Source: an uncultured Hyphomicrobiaceae bacterium (lineage in GTDB: Bacteria; Pseudomonadota; Alphaproteobacteria; Rhizobiales; CALHAX01). From it: 36,862 nucleotides of DNA. The notes below the pieces were generated by a model. The model was not told the DNA's origin. It saw only the letters and a program-made list of their open reading frames with translations, and made no database searches. The DNA is taken from contig CALHAX010000119.1 in the NCBI GenBank assembly GCA_937931785.1, forward strand, positions 1 through 36,862. The letters are read 5' to 3'. Of the stretch, positions 9,054 to 18,376 are shown piece by piece (the stretch's first letter is position 1; each line of letters begins with the position of its first letter). The translations under genes and the position numbers were made by a program.

Positions 9054-9761
9054 TCAGACTTCCTTGAAGCGATACCCGACACCGTAGAGTGTTTCGATCA
9101 CATCGAAGTCATCATCCGCAACTTTGAACTTCTTGCGCAGACGTTTGATGTGACTATCGATCGTCCGGTCATCCACATAAACGGAGTCATCATAAGCGGC
9201 GTCCATCAAAGCGTCCCGGCTTTTTACGACGCCCGGGCGTTGTGCCAACGCCTGGAGGATCAGGAACTCTGTCACTGTCAGCGTCACCCCATGACCATCC
9301 CAGTGGCACGTATGCCGCTCCGGATCCATCTTCAGCTTACCGCGCTCAACAATGTCTGCGCCTGAGGCTTCCCCACTCGTGTCGGCACGCGCACTGGCGC
9401 GTCGCAACACGGCTTTGACTCGCTCGATGAGCAGCCGTTGCGAAAACGGCTTCGCAATATAATCATCAGCGCCCATCTTGAGCCCGAACAGCTCGTCGAT
9501 CTCGTCGTCTTTCGATGTCAGGAAGATGACAGGCAGTTCCATGGTCTGGCGGATTTTTCGCAGCAGTTCCATGCCATCCATACGTGGCATTTTGATATCA
9601 AGGATCGCAAGATCTGGTGGATCTTCCGCAAATGCCTCAAGAGCAGATGCCCCTTCATTGTAGGTGCGGATCTTGTAGCCCTCGGTCTCCAGTGCCACGC
9701 GCAGTGACGATAGAATATTCCGGTCATCGTCAACCAGGGCGATAGTGTTGTTCGTTCTCAT
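9054..9761 (-). CDS. chvI: Response regulator ChvI (OmpR/PhoB family)
   Basis: The product has 235 residues from the ATG at 9761, which has AGGGG a few bases upstream; an in-frame GTG at 9776 is less likely. The receiver domain shows the acidic triad near residues 11-13, phosphoacceptor Asp55 ([13 protein letters not shown]), the switch Thr (FLTSK) and the AKPF lysine. The C-terminal winged helix ends with the usual YGVGYRF motif and includes [17 protein letters not shown]. It is the cognate partner of ChvG, whose gene follows after a 212-base gap containing a hairpin. It is divergent from pckA, the classical rhizobial arrangement. Confidence 0.94.
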   Translation of the reverse strand: MRTNNTIALVDDDRNILSSLRVALETEGYKIRTYNEGASALEAFAEDPPDLAILDIKMPRMDGMELLRKIRQTMELPVIFLTSKDDEIDELFGLKMGADDYIAKPFSQRLLIERVKAVLRRASARADTSGEASGADIVERGKLKMDPERHTCHWDGHGVTLTVTEFLILQALAQRPGVVKSRDALMDAAYDDSVYVDDRTIDSHIKRLRKKFKVADDDFDVIETLYGVGYRFKEV

Positions 9762-10213
9762 GTCAGTCCCCTTCACGAACTCGCATCCAGCGTCATCTCG
9801 GTGTTCGCCCAGAATTTCGGAATTACGGTTCCGAAGTGTGCGAAATGTGACGTACCGGATATCGCGGTGTGTCGCTGAATGCCAGCTGAACGCAATGTCC
9901 GTGTACCATTCAAGAATCGTGGCGCCACCATTGCAGTTTAGACTTTCGTTGTTCCGTAAGGCTGTTTCTGGGGAAAAACCGTTTGTATCGTCATTTTAAC
10001 GCATGCCAACCGCATCACAGCCTGTGGACGTCCTCAGGTACAGCACTTATACCATCTGGCACCTTCCATGCACCGAGAACGGTTGTTTCACAACGACCTT
10101 GTGTGCAACCATCGCGACTTGACGAGAGCGGCCCAGCGATCTGACAAGCATTTACCGTGATCGCAGCACGTCCCAAAGTCGGCCATTCTGAACAATCTGG
10201 AACACGAGACGAT
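9762..10213. other. Divergent intergenic region between chvI and pckA
   Basis: About 450 bases lie between the two chosen start codons. No credible gene is seen. There is a TTGACG-like hexamer near 10124, but no convincing -10 partner at the right spacing. A TGTGA half-site lies near 9845 without a matching TCACA. An open frame from a GTG at 10157 reads into pckA but adds no family sequence. Confidence 0.45.
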
Positions 10214-11797
10214 ATGAGCGCCAAGCGGTTTACACCACCTGCCACAACGAAACTGAATCTGAACCATACGTCGGACGAACTGTTCGATCTTGCTGTTCAA
10301 CGTGGCGAAGGAAAAGTAGCTTCCACCGGCGCACTCGCCGTTGAAACCGGAGAACACACAGGTCGCTCTGCCAAGGACAAGTTCATTGTCCGTGATGCTG
10401 GAACCGATAGTACAGTGTGGTGGGACAACGCCGCGTCGATGACGACCGGCCAGTTCGATCTTCTCTACAATGACTTCATGACCCACGTCGACGGCAAGGA
10501 ACTGTTCGTTCAGGACCTCTTCGGCGGTGCTGATCCAGCCCATACGTTACCAGTCCGCGTCTTCACGGAATACGCTTGGCACGCGATGTTCATCCGTTAT
10601 CTCCTGCGTCGACCAGAAGCGGGTCAACTCGAGAATTTCGCAGAGGAATTCACGGTCGTTGACCTGCCAAGCTTTCGCTGCGATCCCGCGCGCCACGGCG
10701 TGAATTCCGAAACAGTCATCGCCTGCGATCTGACGCGCCGCATTTTCCTGATCGCCGGCACGTCCTATGCGGGCGAGATGAAAAAATCAGTCTTTTCCTT
10801 CCTCAATTATGTTCTGCCAACCAAGGGCATCATGCCGATGCATTGCTCTGCAAGCGTCGGTGACGCGGGCGATTCTGCCGTATTCTTCGGACTGTCCGGT
10901 ACAGGCAAGACGACACTCTCCAACGACCCGACCCGCCAGTTGATCGGCGACGACGAGCACGGTTGGTCAGAAAACGGAATCTTCAATTTCGAAGGCGGCT
11001 GCTACGCCAAGACGATTAATCTGTCGCCCGAAGCAGAACCGCTGATATGGAAGGCAACCAACGCCAAGGGCACGCTACTCGAGAACGTGGTCCTGAACGC
11101 TGATGGTTCACCAGATTACGATGACATATCGCTGACACCAAACGCCCGGTCCGCATACCCGATGCACTACGTCGACAATGCGAGCGAAACAGCCCGTGCC
11201 GACCACCCAAAGAACATTGTCATGTTGTGCGCAGATGCGTTCGGTGTCCTGCCGCCCATCGCGAAACTGTCGCCCAGTCAGGCCATGTATCACTTTCTTT
11301 CAGGTTACACTGCCAAGGTCGCCGGCACCGAAAAGGGTATGGGGAACGAGCCATCCGCCACCTTCTCCACCTGCTTCGGTGCGCCTTTCATGGCCCGTCA
11401 CCCAAGCGAATATGGCAACCTGCTTCGCAAACTCATCGCTGAACACGACGTAAGCTGCTGGCTCGTCAATACTGGCTGGACCGGCGGCAAGTACGGCGAA
11501 GGGTCGCGCATGCCGATCAAGGCCACGCGCCGCCTTGTCAACGCAGCACTGTCTGGCGAACTCAACGGGCAGGAGATGCGGATCGATCCGACTTTCGGAT
11601 TCGAAGTACCTGTCGCGCTTGAGGGGGTCGACGCAAGTATCCTCGATCCGCGCAGCACATGGGCAGACCCGCAGGCCTACGACGCGCAAGCCGCAGCACT
11701 CGTGACAATGTTCTGCGAGAATTTCCAGATTTTTGCCCCGCACGTTGACGATGACGTGCAAGCCGCAGCGCCATCACTCTGCGAAGCCGCCGAGTAG
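10214..11797 (+). CDS. pckA: Phosphoenolpyruvate carboxykinase (ATP)
   Basis: The product has 527 residues from the ATG at 10214, close to the family length of about 535; a GTG 19 codons earlier is possible. It decarboxylates and phosphorylates oxaloacetate to phosphoenolpyruvate using ATP, the entry step of gluconeogenesis. The PEPCK P-loop [11 protein letters not shown], the metal-binding GDDEHGW loop, the [13 protein letters not shown] strand and the substrate-binding [12 protein letters not shown] segment are all visible. It is divergent from chvI and convergent with the rhomboid gene. Synteny with chvI and chvG is typical of Hyphomicrobiales. Confidence 0.97.
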   Translation: MSAKRFTPPATTKLNLNHTSDELFDLAVQRGEGKVASTGALAVETGEHTGRSAKDKFIVRDAGTDSTVWWDNAASMTTGQFDLLYNDFMTHVDGKELFVQDLFGGADPAHTLPVRVFTEYAWHAMFIRYLLRRPEAGQLENFAEEFTVVDLPSFRCDPARHGVNSETVIACDLTRRIFLIAGTSYAGEMKKSVFSFLNYVLPTKGIMPMHCSASVGDAGDSAVFFGLSGTGKTTLSNDPTRQLIGDDEHGWSENGIFNFEGGCYAKTINLSPEAEPLIWKATNAKGTLLENVVLNADGSPDYDDISLTPNARSAYPMHYVDNASETARADHPKNIVMLCADAFGVLPPIAKLSPSQAMYHFLSGYTAKVAGTEKGMGNEPSATFSTCFGAPFMARHPSEYGNLLRKLIAEHDVSCWLVNTGWTGGKYGEGSRMPIKATRRLVNAALSGELNGQEMRIDPTFGFEVPVALEGVDASILDPRSTWADPQAYDAQAAALVTMFCENFQIFAPHVDDDVQAAAPSLCEAAE

Positions 11798-11813
11798 AGT
11801 TGCCGTTCACATA

Positions 11814-11842
11814 TCCTGACAGACAATCGTAATCTGTCAGGA
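11814..11842. terminator. Inverted repeat between convergent pckA and rhomboid genes
   Basis: The arms tcctgacaga (11814-11823) and tctgtcagga (11833-11842) form a perfect 10-bp stem with a 9-base loop. The right arm covers the rhomboid stop codon (11837-11839), and the hairpin starts 16 bases after the pckA stop. There is no T-tract on either strand, so a bidirectional terminator role is inferred from position. Confidence 0.55.
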
Positions 11843-12454
11843 GAAGTGGCTGATAAAGATTGAAAGCGCCTCCGGGTAAAGCAGGCACGTCAGGACGATG
11901 CCGCCTATCGCACCGCCAAGGTGTGCTTCGTGCGCAATCCCGCCACCACGCGTATTCCCCATCGCATACATTGAATAGGCGAGGTATAGCCCGGCGTACA
12001 TGAATGCCGGAATACCAAACGGGATGAAAAAGATATAGATCTCGTCCAGTGGTCGCAGCAGACAAAACCCGAGCAGCACACCCGACACCGCGCCCGAAGC
12101 TCCAATGGACGCATACATCAGATCATCCTTTCGCGCCCACAGCGAATAGCCGTTCGCCGCAAGTTCCGATCCGAAATAAAGAATCAGAAAACCAACCGGC
12201 CCCAGAACCAGCTCCATATACCGCCCGAAAAAGAACAACGTCACCATGTTGAACAGGAAATGCGGCGGATCCCCATGCAGGAAGCCCGACGTCAGAACGC
12301 GGTGATACTCCTTGCCCCGCAGGATCGCGCCAACCTGCAGCGACCATCTGTTGATCAGCCCTGAGTCCACAAAGAAGGCGTAACCGCTGATGACTACGTT
12401 CGCGAAAATGATCGCGTAGGTTATCGGGAAACGTGCAAAATCCAGCTCGCCCAT
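11837..12454 (-). CDS. Rhomboid family intramembrane serine protease
   Basis: The product has 205 residues and about six hydrophobic helices. The catalytic serine is in GASGAVSG and the catalytic histidine in the AHEAHLGG motif of the last helix pair. The HFLFNMVTLFFFG segment is the usual loop and helix 2 region. Rhomboids cleave transmembrane substrates within the inner membrane; the substrate cannot be told from sequence. It is convergent with pckA, and the next gene upstream on this strand is pyrE, 133 bases away. Confidence 0.92.
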   Translation of the reverse strand: MGELDFARFPITYAIIFANVVISGYAFFVDSGLINRWSLQVGAILRGKEYHRVLTSGFLHGDPPHFLFNMVTLFFFGRYMELVLGPVGFLILYFGSELAANGYSLWARKDDLMYASIGASGAVSGVLLGFCLLRPLDEIYIFFIPFGIPAFMYAGLYLAYSMYAMGNTRGGGIAHEAHLGGAIGGIVLTCLLYPEALSIFISHFS

Positions 12455-12587
12455 GATTAGCCCTTCAAACCCGTGCGGAGCGCCAACTCGAAAGAAGCAG
12501 CGATGTCGCGTCGTGATATGTTATTCGGCCTGTGTATAGCAATCGATCGTTCCGAAACCATCACATCCAAACGACAACGCAACGTCT

Positions 12588-13157
12588 TCATAACTTGAAG
12601 GCATCTGCCTGCAGGATAGCCTCAAAGCCGATACCGGCAGCTGCGAAGCTGTCGACGGCTCCTTCCTGACGGTCCACAATCGTGATGACGCGCAACACGT
12701 TGGCCCCTTCGCCCTTCAGCGCCTCAACCGCCTTGATCGCAGACCCACCTGTTGTGGTGACATCCTCGATCACAATGACGGACTGCCCCTCCATGGTTTC
12801 ATCCGGCCCAAGCCCTTCAACAAGCTTCTGCGTCCCGTGCTCCTTGGCCTGCTTTCGCACGAAGAACGCGCGGATAGGTCGCCCCTTGGCATGGCTGACT
12901 GCCGCAACGGCGGTCGCGAGCGGAACCGCCCCCATCTCGAGCCCGCCAATCAGGTCCACCTGATCATCAGTCAGGGCCTCAAGCACAAGTTCCGCAATGA
13001 GATGCGCACCTTCCGGATGCATCATGGTGGGTTTCATGTTGAAATAGAAGTTTGAACTCCGCCCCGATGCCAGTTTCATCTCGGCACCGACGGAAAACGA
13101 CCGGTCACGAATGATCTCGATCAGGCGGGTCTTTGAAGCGGATGGGGAAGCGGACAT
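12588..13157 (-). CDS. pyrE: Orotate phosphoribosyltransferase
   Basis: The product has 189 residues. It transfers the phosphoribosyl group of PRPP to orotate to form OMP in pyrimidine synthesis. The PRPP-binding motif [17 protein letters not shown] is at about residues 125-141 and is preceded by the [13 protein letters not shown] catalytic loop. The ATG at 13157 starts a short Ser-rich leader (MSASPSASK). The 177-base gap to the divergent antiporter gene should hold both promoters. Confidence 0.95.
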   Translation of the reverse strand: MSASPSASKTRLIEIIRDRSFSVGAEMKLASGRSSNFYFNMKPTMMHPEGAHLIAELVLEALTDDQVDLIGGLEMGAVPLATAVAAVSHAKGRPIRAFFVRKQAKEHGTQKLVEGLGPDETMEGQSVIVIEDVTTTGGSAIKAVEALKGEGANVLRVITIVDRQEGAVDSFAAAGIGFEAILQADAFKL

Positions 13158-13334
13158 CGGAAATCCTCCAGTTGTGTTGACGCCGTTGTCGCGCGTGCTG
13201 CGATTATGTCAACGTTCGGACACGGCACGGTCCACGATAATCCCCGACAATCGCATGAACGGCTTGCGCCAGACGCTGCCTTGGGCGAATCATGGCGCTG
13301 ATTTGCTGCTTCGCAACCCACAGGCGCGAGAACC

Positions 13335-14687
13335 ATGACACTCCTCGACATCATCGCAGTTCTGCTCGGTCTCTCGGCCGTCTTTGGCTACATCAACCAC
13401 CAGTATCTGAAGTTGCCACACACCATCGGTCTGATGGTCATTGCGCTTGTTGCCTCGGGCGCTGTGGTCGTCATCGATATTCTTCGTCCCGATTTCGGTC
13501 TTGGAGACACCGCACGCGCAACACTGTCGCGGATCGACTTCCACGATGTCCTGATGGAAGGTTTCCTTTCGGCCCTTCTGTTTGCCGGTGCCGTGCATGT
13601 TGACCTGTCGCAGATTGCCTTGCGCAAATGGACCATAGCCTTGATGGCAACGCTTGGCGTGATCGTGTCGACGTTCATTGTCGGATCTGCCACGTGGTTG
13701 CTCGCCAATGCACTCGGAATTAACCTCCCGTACATTTGGGCTCTTGTCTTTGGCTCTCTCATTTCCCCAACGGATCCGGTCGCTGTTCTCGCCATTCTGA
13801 AGCGCGTCCGCGTCCCCCCGTTGCTTGAAGCCAAGATTGCTGGCGAAAGCCTCTTCAACGATGGCGTTGGCGTTGTGGTCTTTGCGATCATGCTTGCGCT
13901 GGCAACGGGAACCGGTGCCCACGGTGGCGACACCATCGGTGCGATGGACATCGTCTCGCTCTTCGCATTGGAAGCCCTCGGTGGTGCGCTACTGGGCCTC
14001 GCCTTCGGTGTCGGAGCATTCCTCATGCTCCGCGCTGTCGACGATCATGTGCTCGAGGTCCTCATCACCCTCGCGCTGGTGACCGTGCTCTATTCCATCG
14101 CGCTACACCTGCACATTTCGGGGCCCATCGCCGTCGTTGTTGCCGGCCTTTTGATCGGCAACCAGGGCGCACAATTCGCGATGAGCGACAAATCGCGGGA
14201 ACATGTCTTCAATTTCTGGGAACTGACGGACGAAATCCTCAACTCTGTTTTGTTCCTGCTGATTGGTCTTGAAGTGCTGGTCATCGGCATCACAACGCAA
14301 TCCGCCGTACTGGCCTTGCTCGCCATCCCGATCACCCTCACAGCACGTTTGATTGCGGTTTCCCTCCCGATCAAGCTTCTGAGCTTCCGCGAAACCTTCA
14401 CCGATGGCGCAATCCGGATGCTGACCTGGGGCGGCTTGCGCGGCGGCATCTCCGTCGCATTGGCGTTGTCCCTGCCGAACAACGAGTACAAAGGACCAAT
14501 CCTCGCCGCAACCTATGCTGTGGTCGTGTTCTCGATCATTGTGCAGGGCCTGACGATGGAGGGACTGACCAAACGCCTCGTTGGCGACTACCGCCCCGAA
14601 GTTGACGGTCAGCCCGATCCCAGGGACACAATCGACACCCCTGTGTCACCACTAGGACCGGAGCCGAAACAGACCAAAGGCGAGTAG
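13335..14687 (+). CDS. CPA1-family Na+/H+ antiporter (NhaP type)
   Basis: The product has 450 residues and about 12 predicted membrane helices. The ion-binding helix carries the diagnostic [16 protein letters not shown] motif, followed by [32 protein letters not shown] is the conserved late-helix motif of the family. It should exchange cytoplasmic Na+ (or K+) for external H+ at the inner membrane. The C-terminal tail of about 35 residues is hydrophilic. It is divergent from pyrE and convergent with the aminotransferase (5 bases between stop codons). Ion preference cannot be told from the sequence. Confidence 0.93.
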   Translation: MTLLDIIAVLLGLSAVFGYINHQYLKLPHTIGLMVIALVASGAVVVIDILRPDFGLGDTARATLSRIDFHDVLMEGFLSALLFAGAVHVDLSQIALRKWTIALMATLGVIVSTFIVGSATWLLANALGINLPYIWALVFGSLISPTDPVAVLAILKRVRVPPLLEAKIAGESLFNDGVGVVVFAIMLALATGTGAHGGDTIGAMDIVSLFALEALGGALLGLAFGVGAFLMLRAVDDHVLEVLITLALVTVLYSIALHLHISGPIAVVVAGLLIGNQGAQFAMSDKSREHVFNFWELTDEILNSVLFLLIGLEVLVIGITTQSAVLALLAIPITLTARLIAVSLPIKLLSFRETFTDGAIRMLTWGGLRGGISVALALSLPNNEYKGPILAATYAVVVFSIIVQGLTMEGLTKRLVGDYRPEVDGQPDPRDTIDTPVSPLGPEPKQTKGE

Positions 14688-14692
14688 CACAT

Positions 14693-16003
14693 TCACGCCT
14701 TCGCCAACGCCGCATCGAACCCGGCTTCCACCTGATCGAGATCGGCCATCGAAAGACAGAGCGGCGGCACGAGGCGCAACACGCTCCGGTGCGGTCCGGA
14801 CTTTGAGACAACCAGCCCCTGCGCCCGCGTTTCGTCAAACACGCGTGCGGTTTCGTCCGTCGCGGGCTCTCGTGTTGCACGATCCTTGACCAGCTCGATC
14901 GCCAGCATTAGCCCTTTGCCGCGTACGTCGCCGATGATGTCGTGCTTCTGCTGAAGTTTTCGCAGACGCTGCAGCAATTCCCCACCGACATCTCGTGCAT
15001 TATCTTGAAGTTTCTCCTCCTTCATCACGTCAAGCACCGCTCTCCCGGCAGCGCATGACATCGGGTTCGCCCCGTAGGTGTGGAAGAGGAATTTTCCATC
15101 CATTGCTTCAGCAATCGCGCGTTTCACAACCACCGCACCGAGCGGATAACCGTTCCCGATCCCCTTCGCCATCACGACGATATCCGGCACGACGTCATGA
15201 TCCTCGAACGCCCAGAACGCGTCACCAGTCCGCCCGAAACCCGATTGCACCTCATCGATAATCAACAGCCCGCCTGCCGCGCGAACGCGTTCCGCAGCAC
15301 CCTTGATGTACCCCTGAGGCATCGGAACAATACCGCCATAGCCCTGCACGGGCTCGATGATCATGCCCGCAAGCGCACCGCAGGTTTCACGGTGGATCGT
15401 CGTGTCGAGCGCATCCAGATACGGTTGCACACCCGCACCGAATTGTCCGCGGTACTGGTTCGGCTCCGGCGCAAACGCCACCCCCGGCAACTGAACGACA
15501 TTGTGCCGAAACCCACTGATCCCCGTCACGGACTGCGCCCCGAACGTCGCCCCGTGATAGCCCGTCTGCAACGCGATAACGTCGGTATTGCGCGTATGCG
15601 ACCGCGCCATGAGCAACGCCAGATCAACAGCTTCCGCACCGGAATTCGTCAGGTGAACAACCCAGTCGTGTCCCGTTGGCATCGTCGCCGCAAGTTCTTC
15701 GCAAAAATGCGCCGGCACCGGGTGAAAGAACATCGTTGTGCAATGCGGAAGCTCATCGGCCTGCGCCCGCGCCGCCGCGTTCACCCTGGGGTGCGCATGC
15801 CCAACGCTGATGCACACGTTCATGCCCAGCAGGTCGATATACTTTGCTCCGGTTTCGTCCCAGAGGTACTGACCAACACCCTTTCTAAAGATCAACGGCG
15901 TCTTGTACGGCACGAACGCACGCTGCGATGCGGCATAGAACGCTTCTCGTCGCTCAACAATCGCATCGGTGCTCCAATCGGTTACTGGCCCAGACTGATC
16001 CAT
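14693..16003 (-). CDS. Class III aminotransferase, AGXT2-like
   Basis: The product has 436 residues from the ATG at 16003, chosen because GGGAG (16011-16015) lies 7 bases upstream; upstream ATGs at 16009 and 16036 have poorer spacing. It is a PLP fold-type I aminotransferase with NSGAEAVDLAL, IIDEVQSGFGRTG and the Schiff-base lysine in VMAKGIGNGYP. The N-terminal IDLLGMNVCISVGHAHP block resembles the alanine-glyoxylate aminotransferase 2 group more than acetylornithine or GABA enzymes. The substrate remains uncertain. It is divergent from the Crp-like regulator with about 150 bases between them, so shared control is possible. Confidence 0.88.
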   Translation of the reverse strand: MDQSGPVTDWSTDAIVERREAFYAASQRAFVPYKTPLIFRKGVGQYLWDETGAKYIDLLGMNVCISVGHAHPRVNAAARAQADELPHCTTMFFHPVPAHFCEELAATMPTGHDWVVHLTNSGAEAVDLALLMARSHTRNTDVIALQTGYHGATFGAQSVTGISGFRHNVVQLPGVAFAPEPNQYRGQFGAGVQPYLDALDTTIHRETCGALAGMIIEPVQGYGGIVPMPQGYIKGAAERVRAAGGLLIIDEVQSGFGRTGDAFWAFEDHDVVPDIVVMAKGIGNGYPLGAVVVKRAIAEAMDGKFLFHTYGANPMSCAAGRAVLDVMKEEKLQDNARDVGGELLQRLRKLQQKHDIIGDVRGKGLMLAIELVKDRATREPATDETARVFDETRAQGLVVSKSGPHRSVLRLVPPLCLSMADLDQVEAGFDAALAKA

Positions 16004-16153
16004 ACTCATGCTCCCGTCTTGCATTGCATGCCTCATGCTTTGCCCGAATCTGCCTTCTGCGCAATGTTGACCGCATCGTGAGAAGACTCTTTGTGACGCT
16101 GCCCGAAACCGCTACAACGACGATTACGACGCCTACGACGGAAAGAACGCCCC

Positions 16154-16861
16154 ATGGCCGCACCGAAAACCGACATTGAAATTCTCGGCAATTCACCGCT
16201 GTTCGACGGCATCGGTGACGAGGAAATGGAGCGGTTGAGCGAACTTCTGCGCGACGTGAAATTGAAACCCGGATCACCGCTGTTCATGCAGGACGATGCG
16301 CCAGATGGCTGCTACGCCATTTTCGAGGGCACCGTGACAGTCTCCGTCGTGACGCAAACCGGAGAAGAAAGCCTCCTCGCCGTGCTTGGCGAAGGCGATA
16401 TGATTGGCGAGATGGGCCTGATCGACGACCAACCGCGTTCGGCGTCCATCGTCGCCCTGAAACCCTGTCGCCTCGGTTTTCTCTCCCGCGCGGAATTCCA
16501 ACGCTTTGCAGATCAGCACCCGTCAATCTATCGCCACATGCTGCGCCTGCTCAGCGCTCGCCTGCGCGACACGAACGCAAGCTTCACATCACAACAAACC
16601 CTGCCCCTGAGCGGTCGGCTGGCCGGTGTGCTGCTCCGCCTTGCAAAAGGGTTCGGCGAACCGCTTGATGGCGGCGACCGTATTTTGATCCGTCAGGTCT
16701 TCACGCAGGATGTGCTTGCCCGAATGGCCGGCGGCGCCCGCGAAAACGTCAGCCGCCAGATCAACAAATGGCGCAAGGACGGCACACTTAGCAAGATCAG
16801 CCGCTACTACTGCATCGAGAATGAGGAAGTTCTGGAAGACGAGGCGAATCCGCCGGGGTGA
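16154..16861 (+). CDS. Crp/Fnr-family transcriptional regulator with CRP-like recognition helix
   Basis: The product has 235 residues, with a cyclic-nucleotide-binding beta-roll (about 10-125), a dimer helix and a winged HTH (about 150-225). The phosphate-binding cassette GEMGLIDDQPRSAS keeps the Glu and Arg used for cAMP binding in E. coli CRP. The N-terminal cysteines of FNR are absent, so no oxygen-sensing cluster is expected. The recognition helix ARENVSRQI has the R-E-x-x-x-R spacing that reads TGTGA half-sites. A perfect TGTGA-N6-TCACA site lies 1.2 kb downstream at 18024. It is divergent from the AGXT2-like aminotransferase gene. Confidence 0.9.
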   Translation: MAAPKTDIEILGNSPLFDGIGDEEMERLSELLRDVKLKPGSPLFMQDDAPDGCYAIFEGTVTVSVVTQTGEESLLAVLGEGDMIGEMGLIDDQPRSASIVALKPCRLGFLSRAEFQRFADQHPSIYRHMLRLLSARLRDTNASFTSQQTLPLSGRLAGVLLRLAKGFGEPLDGGDRILIRQVFTQDVLARMAGGARENVSRQINKWRKDGTLSKISRYYCIENEEVLEDEANPPG

Positions 16862-16954
16862 CGGCCGCTTGACGGATAGACGGTGAACCGGCGAAACAGG
16901 TTGCGAAGGGAATTTTACAGCGGCATTCATGCGCGCGTGGCTCGGGGCTATTGG

Positions 16955-17884
16955 ATGTCAGAGGAACAGGATCGCGGACAAACAAGTCCGTGGTCGGAAG
17001 CTGCGGCGATTGCAACCATACTCGTTTTGTCGTTTGGCCTCGCATTGCTTGCATCTGATTGGAATGCAAGCCGTGGGTTATTTGAGTACCATAATGCCAA
17101 GCAGGAGCAGGGTCGCACCCAAGATCGATATTGCTATCCCGCCCTTCATTCGAACGCCGGAAGTCCAACCTCCGTAGGGAATAAGAGCGCCGCCAGCGAT
17201 GATGAGAAGAAACGATACGATCTTTGTCAGCAATGGCGAATGGCCAAAGCAGCTGAGGCAGAAGCTACCGACAGCGGCAGACAGGTTGTGCTGGGCGGAT
17301 TTAGCGTCGTTCTTTTGATCCTCGCCACTTGGGCTGCGTGGTTAGCAGCTCGGTACACCAAGAAGACCATCACGATTACTCGTCAGCAACTCACTGAAAC
17401 CCAGAGAGCTTTTGTATTTCTCGACGGATTCAGAGCTACGATGGAGGAAAGCGGGAGTGTCACGTTCGTCGGCCAATTGGTCAACTCGGGGAACACGCCA
17501 ACACAGAAGATGGTTTCTCATGTGAGTTCCAGTTCTATGCCTAGCGATCTTCCAGAAGATTTTGGCTACCCTGATATACCCGGAAGATATCCGTTGAGCC
17601 CACTTCTCATCGGCCCAAACGGTCGTATTGATACAGTAGGAATTCGCCTTCCACCTGACCGAGTCGCATTCATGCAGCAGGGCATGACCCGGACATACAT
17701 CTGGGGCTGGGTGGAGTATGATGATACGTTTGACAGCACGCCGAGGCATAGGACGGAGTTTTGTTTCGAGGTATTTTTGCCGCCTGAAATATCCGAGGCT
17801 ACACCTTGGCGACTCCAAATGTACGGACCGCACAACGGGCATGATGACACTTGTTTTAAAAGTACAAAACCTTACCCGTTCTAA
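16955..17884 (+). CDS. Hypothetical two-helix membrane protein
   Basis: The product has 309 residues from the ATG at 16955; a GTG at 16883 would add 24 Arg-rich residues. I do not recognise a named family. Helix 1 is at about residues 14-34 and helix 2 at about 110-133, separated by a hydrophilic, Cys-containing loop. After helix 2 come a Thr-rich segment (TKKTITITRQQLTETQRAF) and a C-terminal domain of about 150 residues with beta-strand character. That order (coil, QRAF, beta domain) is common in uncharacterised rhizobial membrane proteins. Codon use looks more relaxed and AT-richer than in neighbouring genes, which hints at recent acquisition. No operon partner is evident. Confidence 0.75.
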   Translation: MSEEQDRGQTSPWSEAAAIATILVLSFGLALLASDWNASRGLFEYHNAKQEQGRTQDRYCYPALHSNAGSPTSVGNKSAASDDEKKRYDLCQQWRMAKAAEAEATDSGRQVVLGGFSVVLLILATWAAWLAARYTKKTITITRQQLTETQRAFVFLDGFRATMEESGSVTFVGQLVNSGNTPTQKMVSHVSSSSMPSDLPEDFGYPDIPGRYPLSPLLIGPNGRIDTVGIRLPPDRVAFMQQGMTRTYIWGWVEYDDTFDSTPRHRTEFCFEVFLPPEISEATPWRLQMYGPHNGHDDTCFKSTKPYPF

Positions 17885-18023
17885 TTCCTCATTGCCTAAA
17901 AGCGCTAGAATTAGAGCCACCACCGTGCCCAGCACGGCGCGCGCATATTCGCTCCTCCTCATGTCAAAGCTCCCCATTTCCGTGGTTCCGTGCACTGCTC
18001 CCCCTCCCCGAAACCGCAAAAAG

Positions 18024-18066
18024 TGTGACGCACATCACATTCTTCTGCACGGGCGGGGGCCATAGT
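18024..18066 (+). promoter_or_regulatory. CRP-type operator and class II promoter
   Basis: TGTGA (18024-18028), a 6-base spacer and TCACA (18035-18039) form a perfect CRP consensus palindrome in a flank that also fits (aaaag before, ttctt after). The hexamer CATAGT (18061-18066) matches 4 of 6 TATAAT positions. If the start is about 18073, the operator is centred at -41.5, the standard class II activator position. The likely binder is the Crp-like protein encoded at 16154. The site precedes a structured, gene-free stretch. Confidence 0.65.
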
Positions 18067-18072
18067 CATCTC

Positions 18073-18275
18073 AAGTTGAGCAGCACAGACACAGGCGACG
18101 TAACGTTCTTCCTCCCCTCGGAACCCAAGCGTCCCTCGTGTTGCCAGAGCAGACCGCCGGATCAAACGACCAGTTTCCCCTGTCTGGTAGAAACGGTCCG
18201 GCAAACAAACAGACAGCAGTTTCTACTCCTCCCTCTGACGACTTTAAGGGCGCCTTTCCCCGGGCGCCCTTTTTC
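18073..18275 (+). ncRNA. Candidate CRP-controlled small RNA with C-rich (anti-SD) loops
   Basis: This stretch has no open frame but ordered structure. Hairpin 1 is GACG/CGTC (18097-18100, 18130-18133) outside GTTC/GAAC (18105-18108, 18121-18124), with loop ttcctcccctcg. Hairpin 2 is GCCGGA/TCCGGC (18156-18161, 18197-18202) outside ACCAG/CTGGT (18169-18173, 18184-18188), with loop tttcccctgt. A single-stranded CTCCTCCC (18226-18233) and a Rho-independent terminator follow. GTAGAAAC (18187-18194) can alternatively pair with GTTTCTAC (18219-18226), so a switch is possible. CCUCC-type loops resemble alphaproteobacterial anti-SD sRNAs such as the CcsR/cuckoo type. It could instead be a leader or attenuator for the gene at 18377. 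The start is inferred from promoter spacing. Confidence 0.6.
18246..18275 (+). terminator. Rho-independent terminator of the candidate small RNA
   Basis: The perfect 9-bp stem aagggcgcc (18246-18254) / ggcgccctt (18263-18271) with an 8-base loop is followed directly by further T residues. No coding gene ends nearby on the plus strand (the nearest stop is at 17884), so it must serve a noncoding transcript or leader. Confidence 0.9.
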
Positions 18276-18376
18276 TTTGGTCACGCCGCAGATCCTGGCA
18301 GAGGGCAGCCTTGAACTTGTTCCACCCGAAAAACCGGCGTACCACTGCGCCCTCGTTCGGGTTGAGGGATTTCAGT

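Noticed and set aside
9845-9860. CRP site upstream of chvI/pckA
   Set aside because: Only a TGTGA half-site is present, with no TCACA at the right distance.
13290-13922. Minus-strand frame of about 210 codons opposite the antiporter
   Set aside because: Low-complexity shadow of a gene with unmistakable CPA1 motifs.
17342-18019. Minus-strand frame with a hydrophobic start (about 17962 downward, ARAVLGTVVALILALLG)
   Set aside because: Although it has an AGGAGG-like site, most of it is antisense to the hypothetical membrane protein and there is no homology signal; a short membrane peptide cannot be excluded but is not supported.
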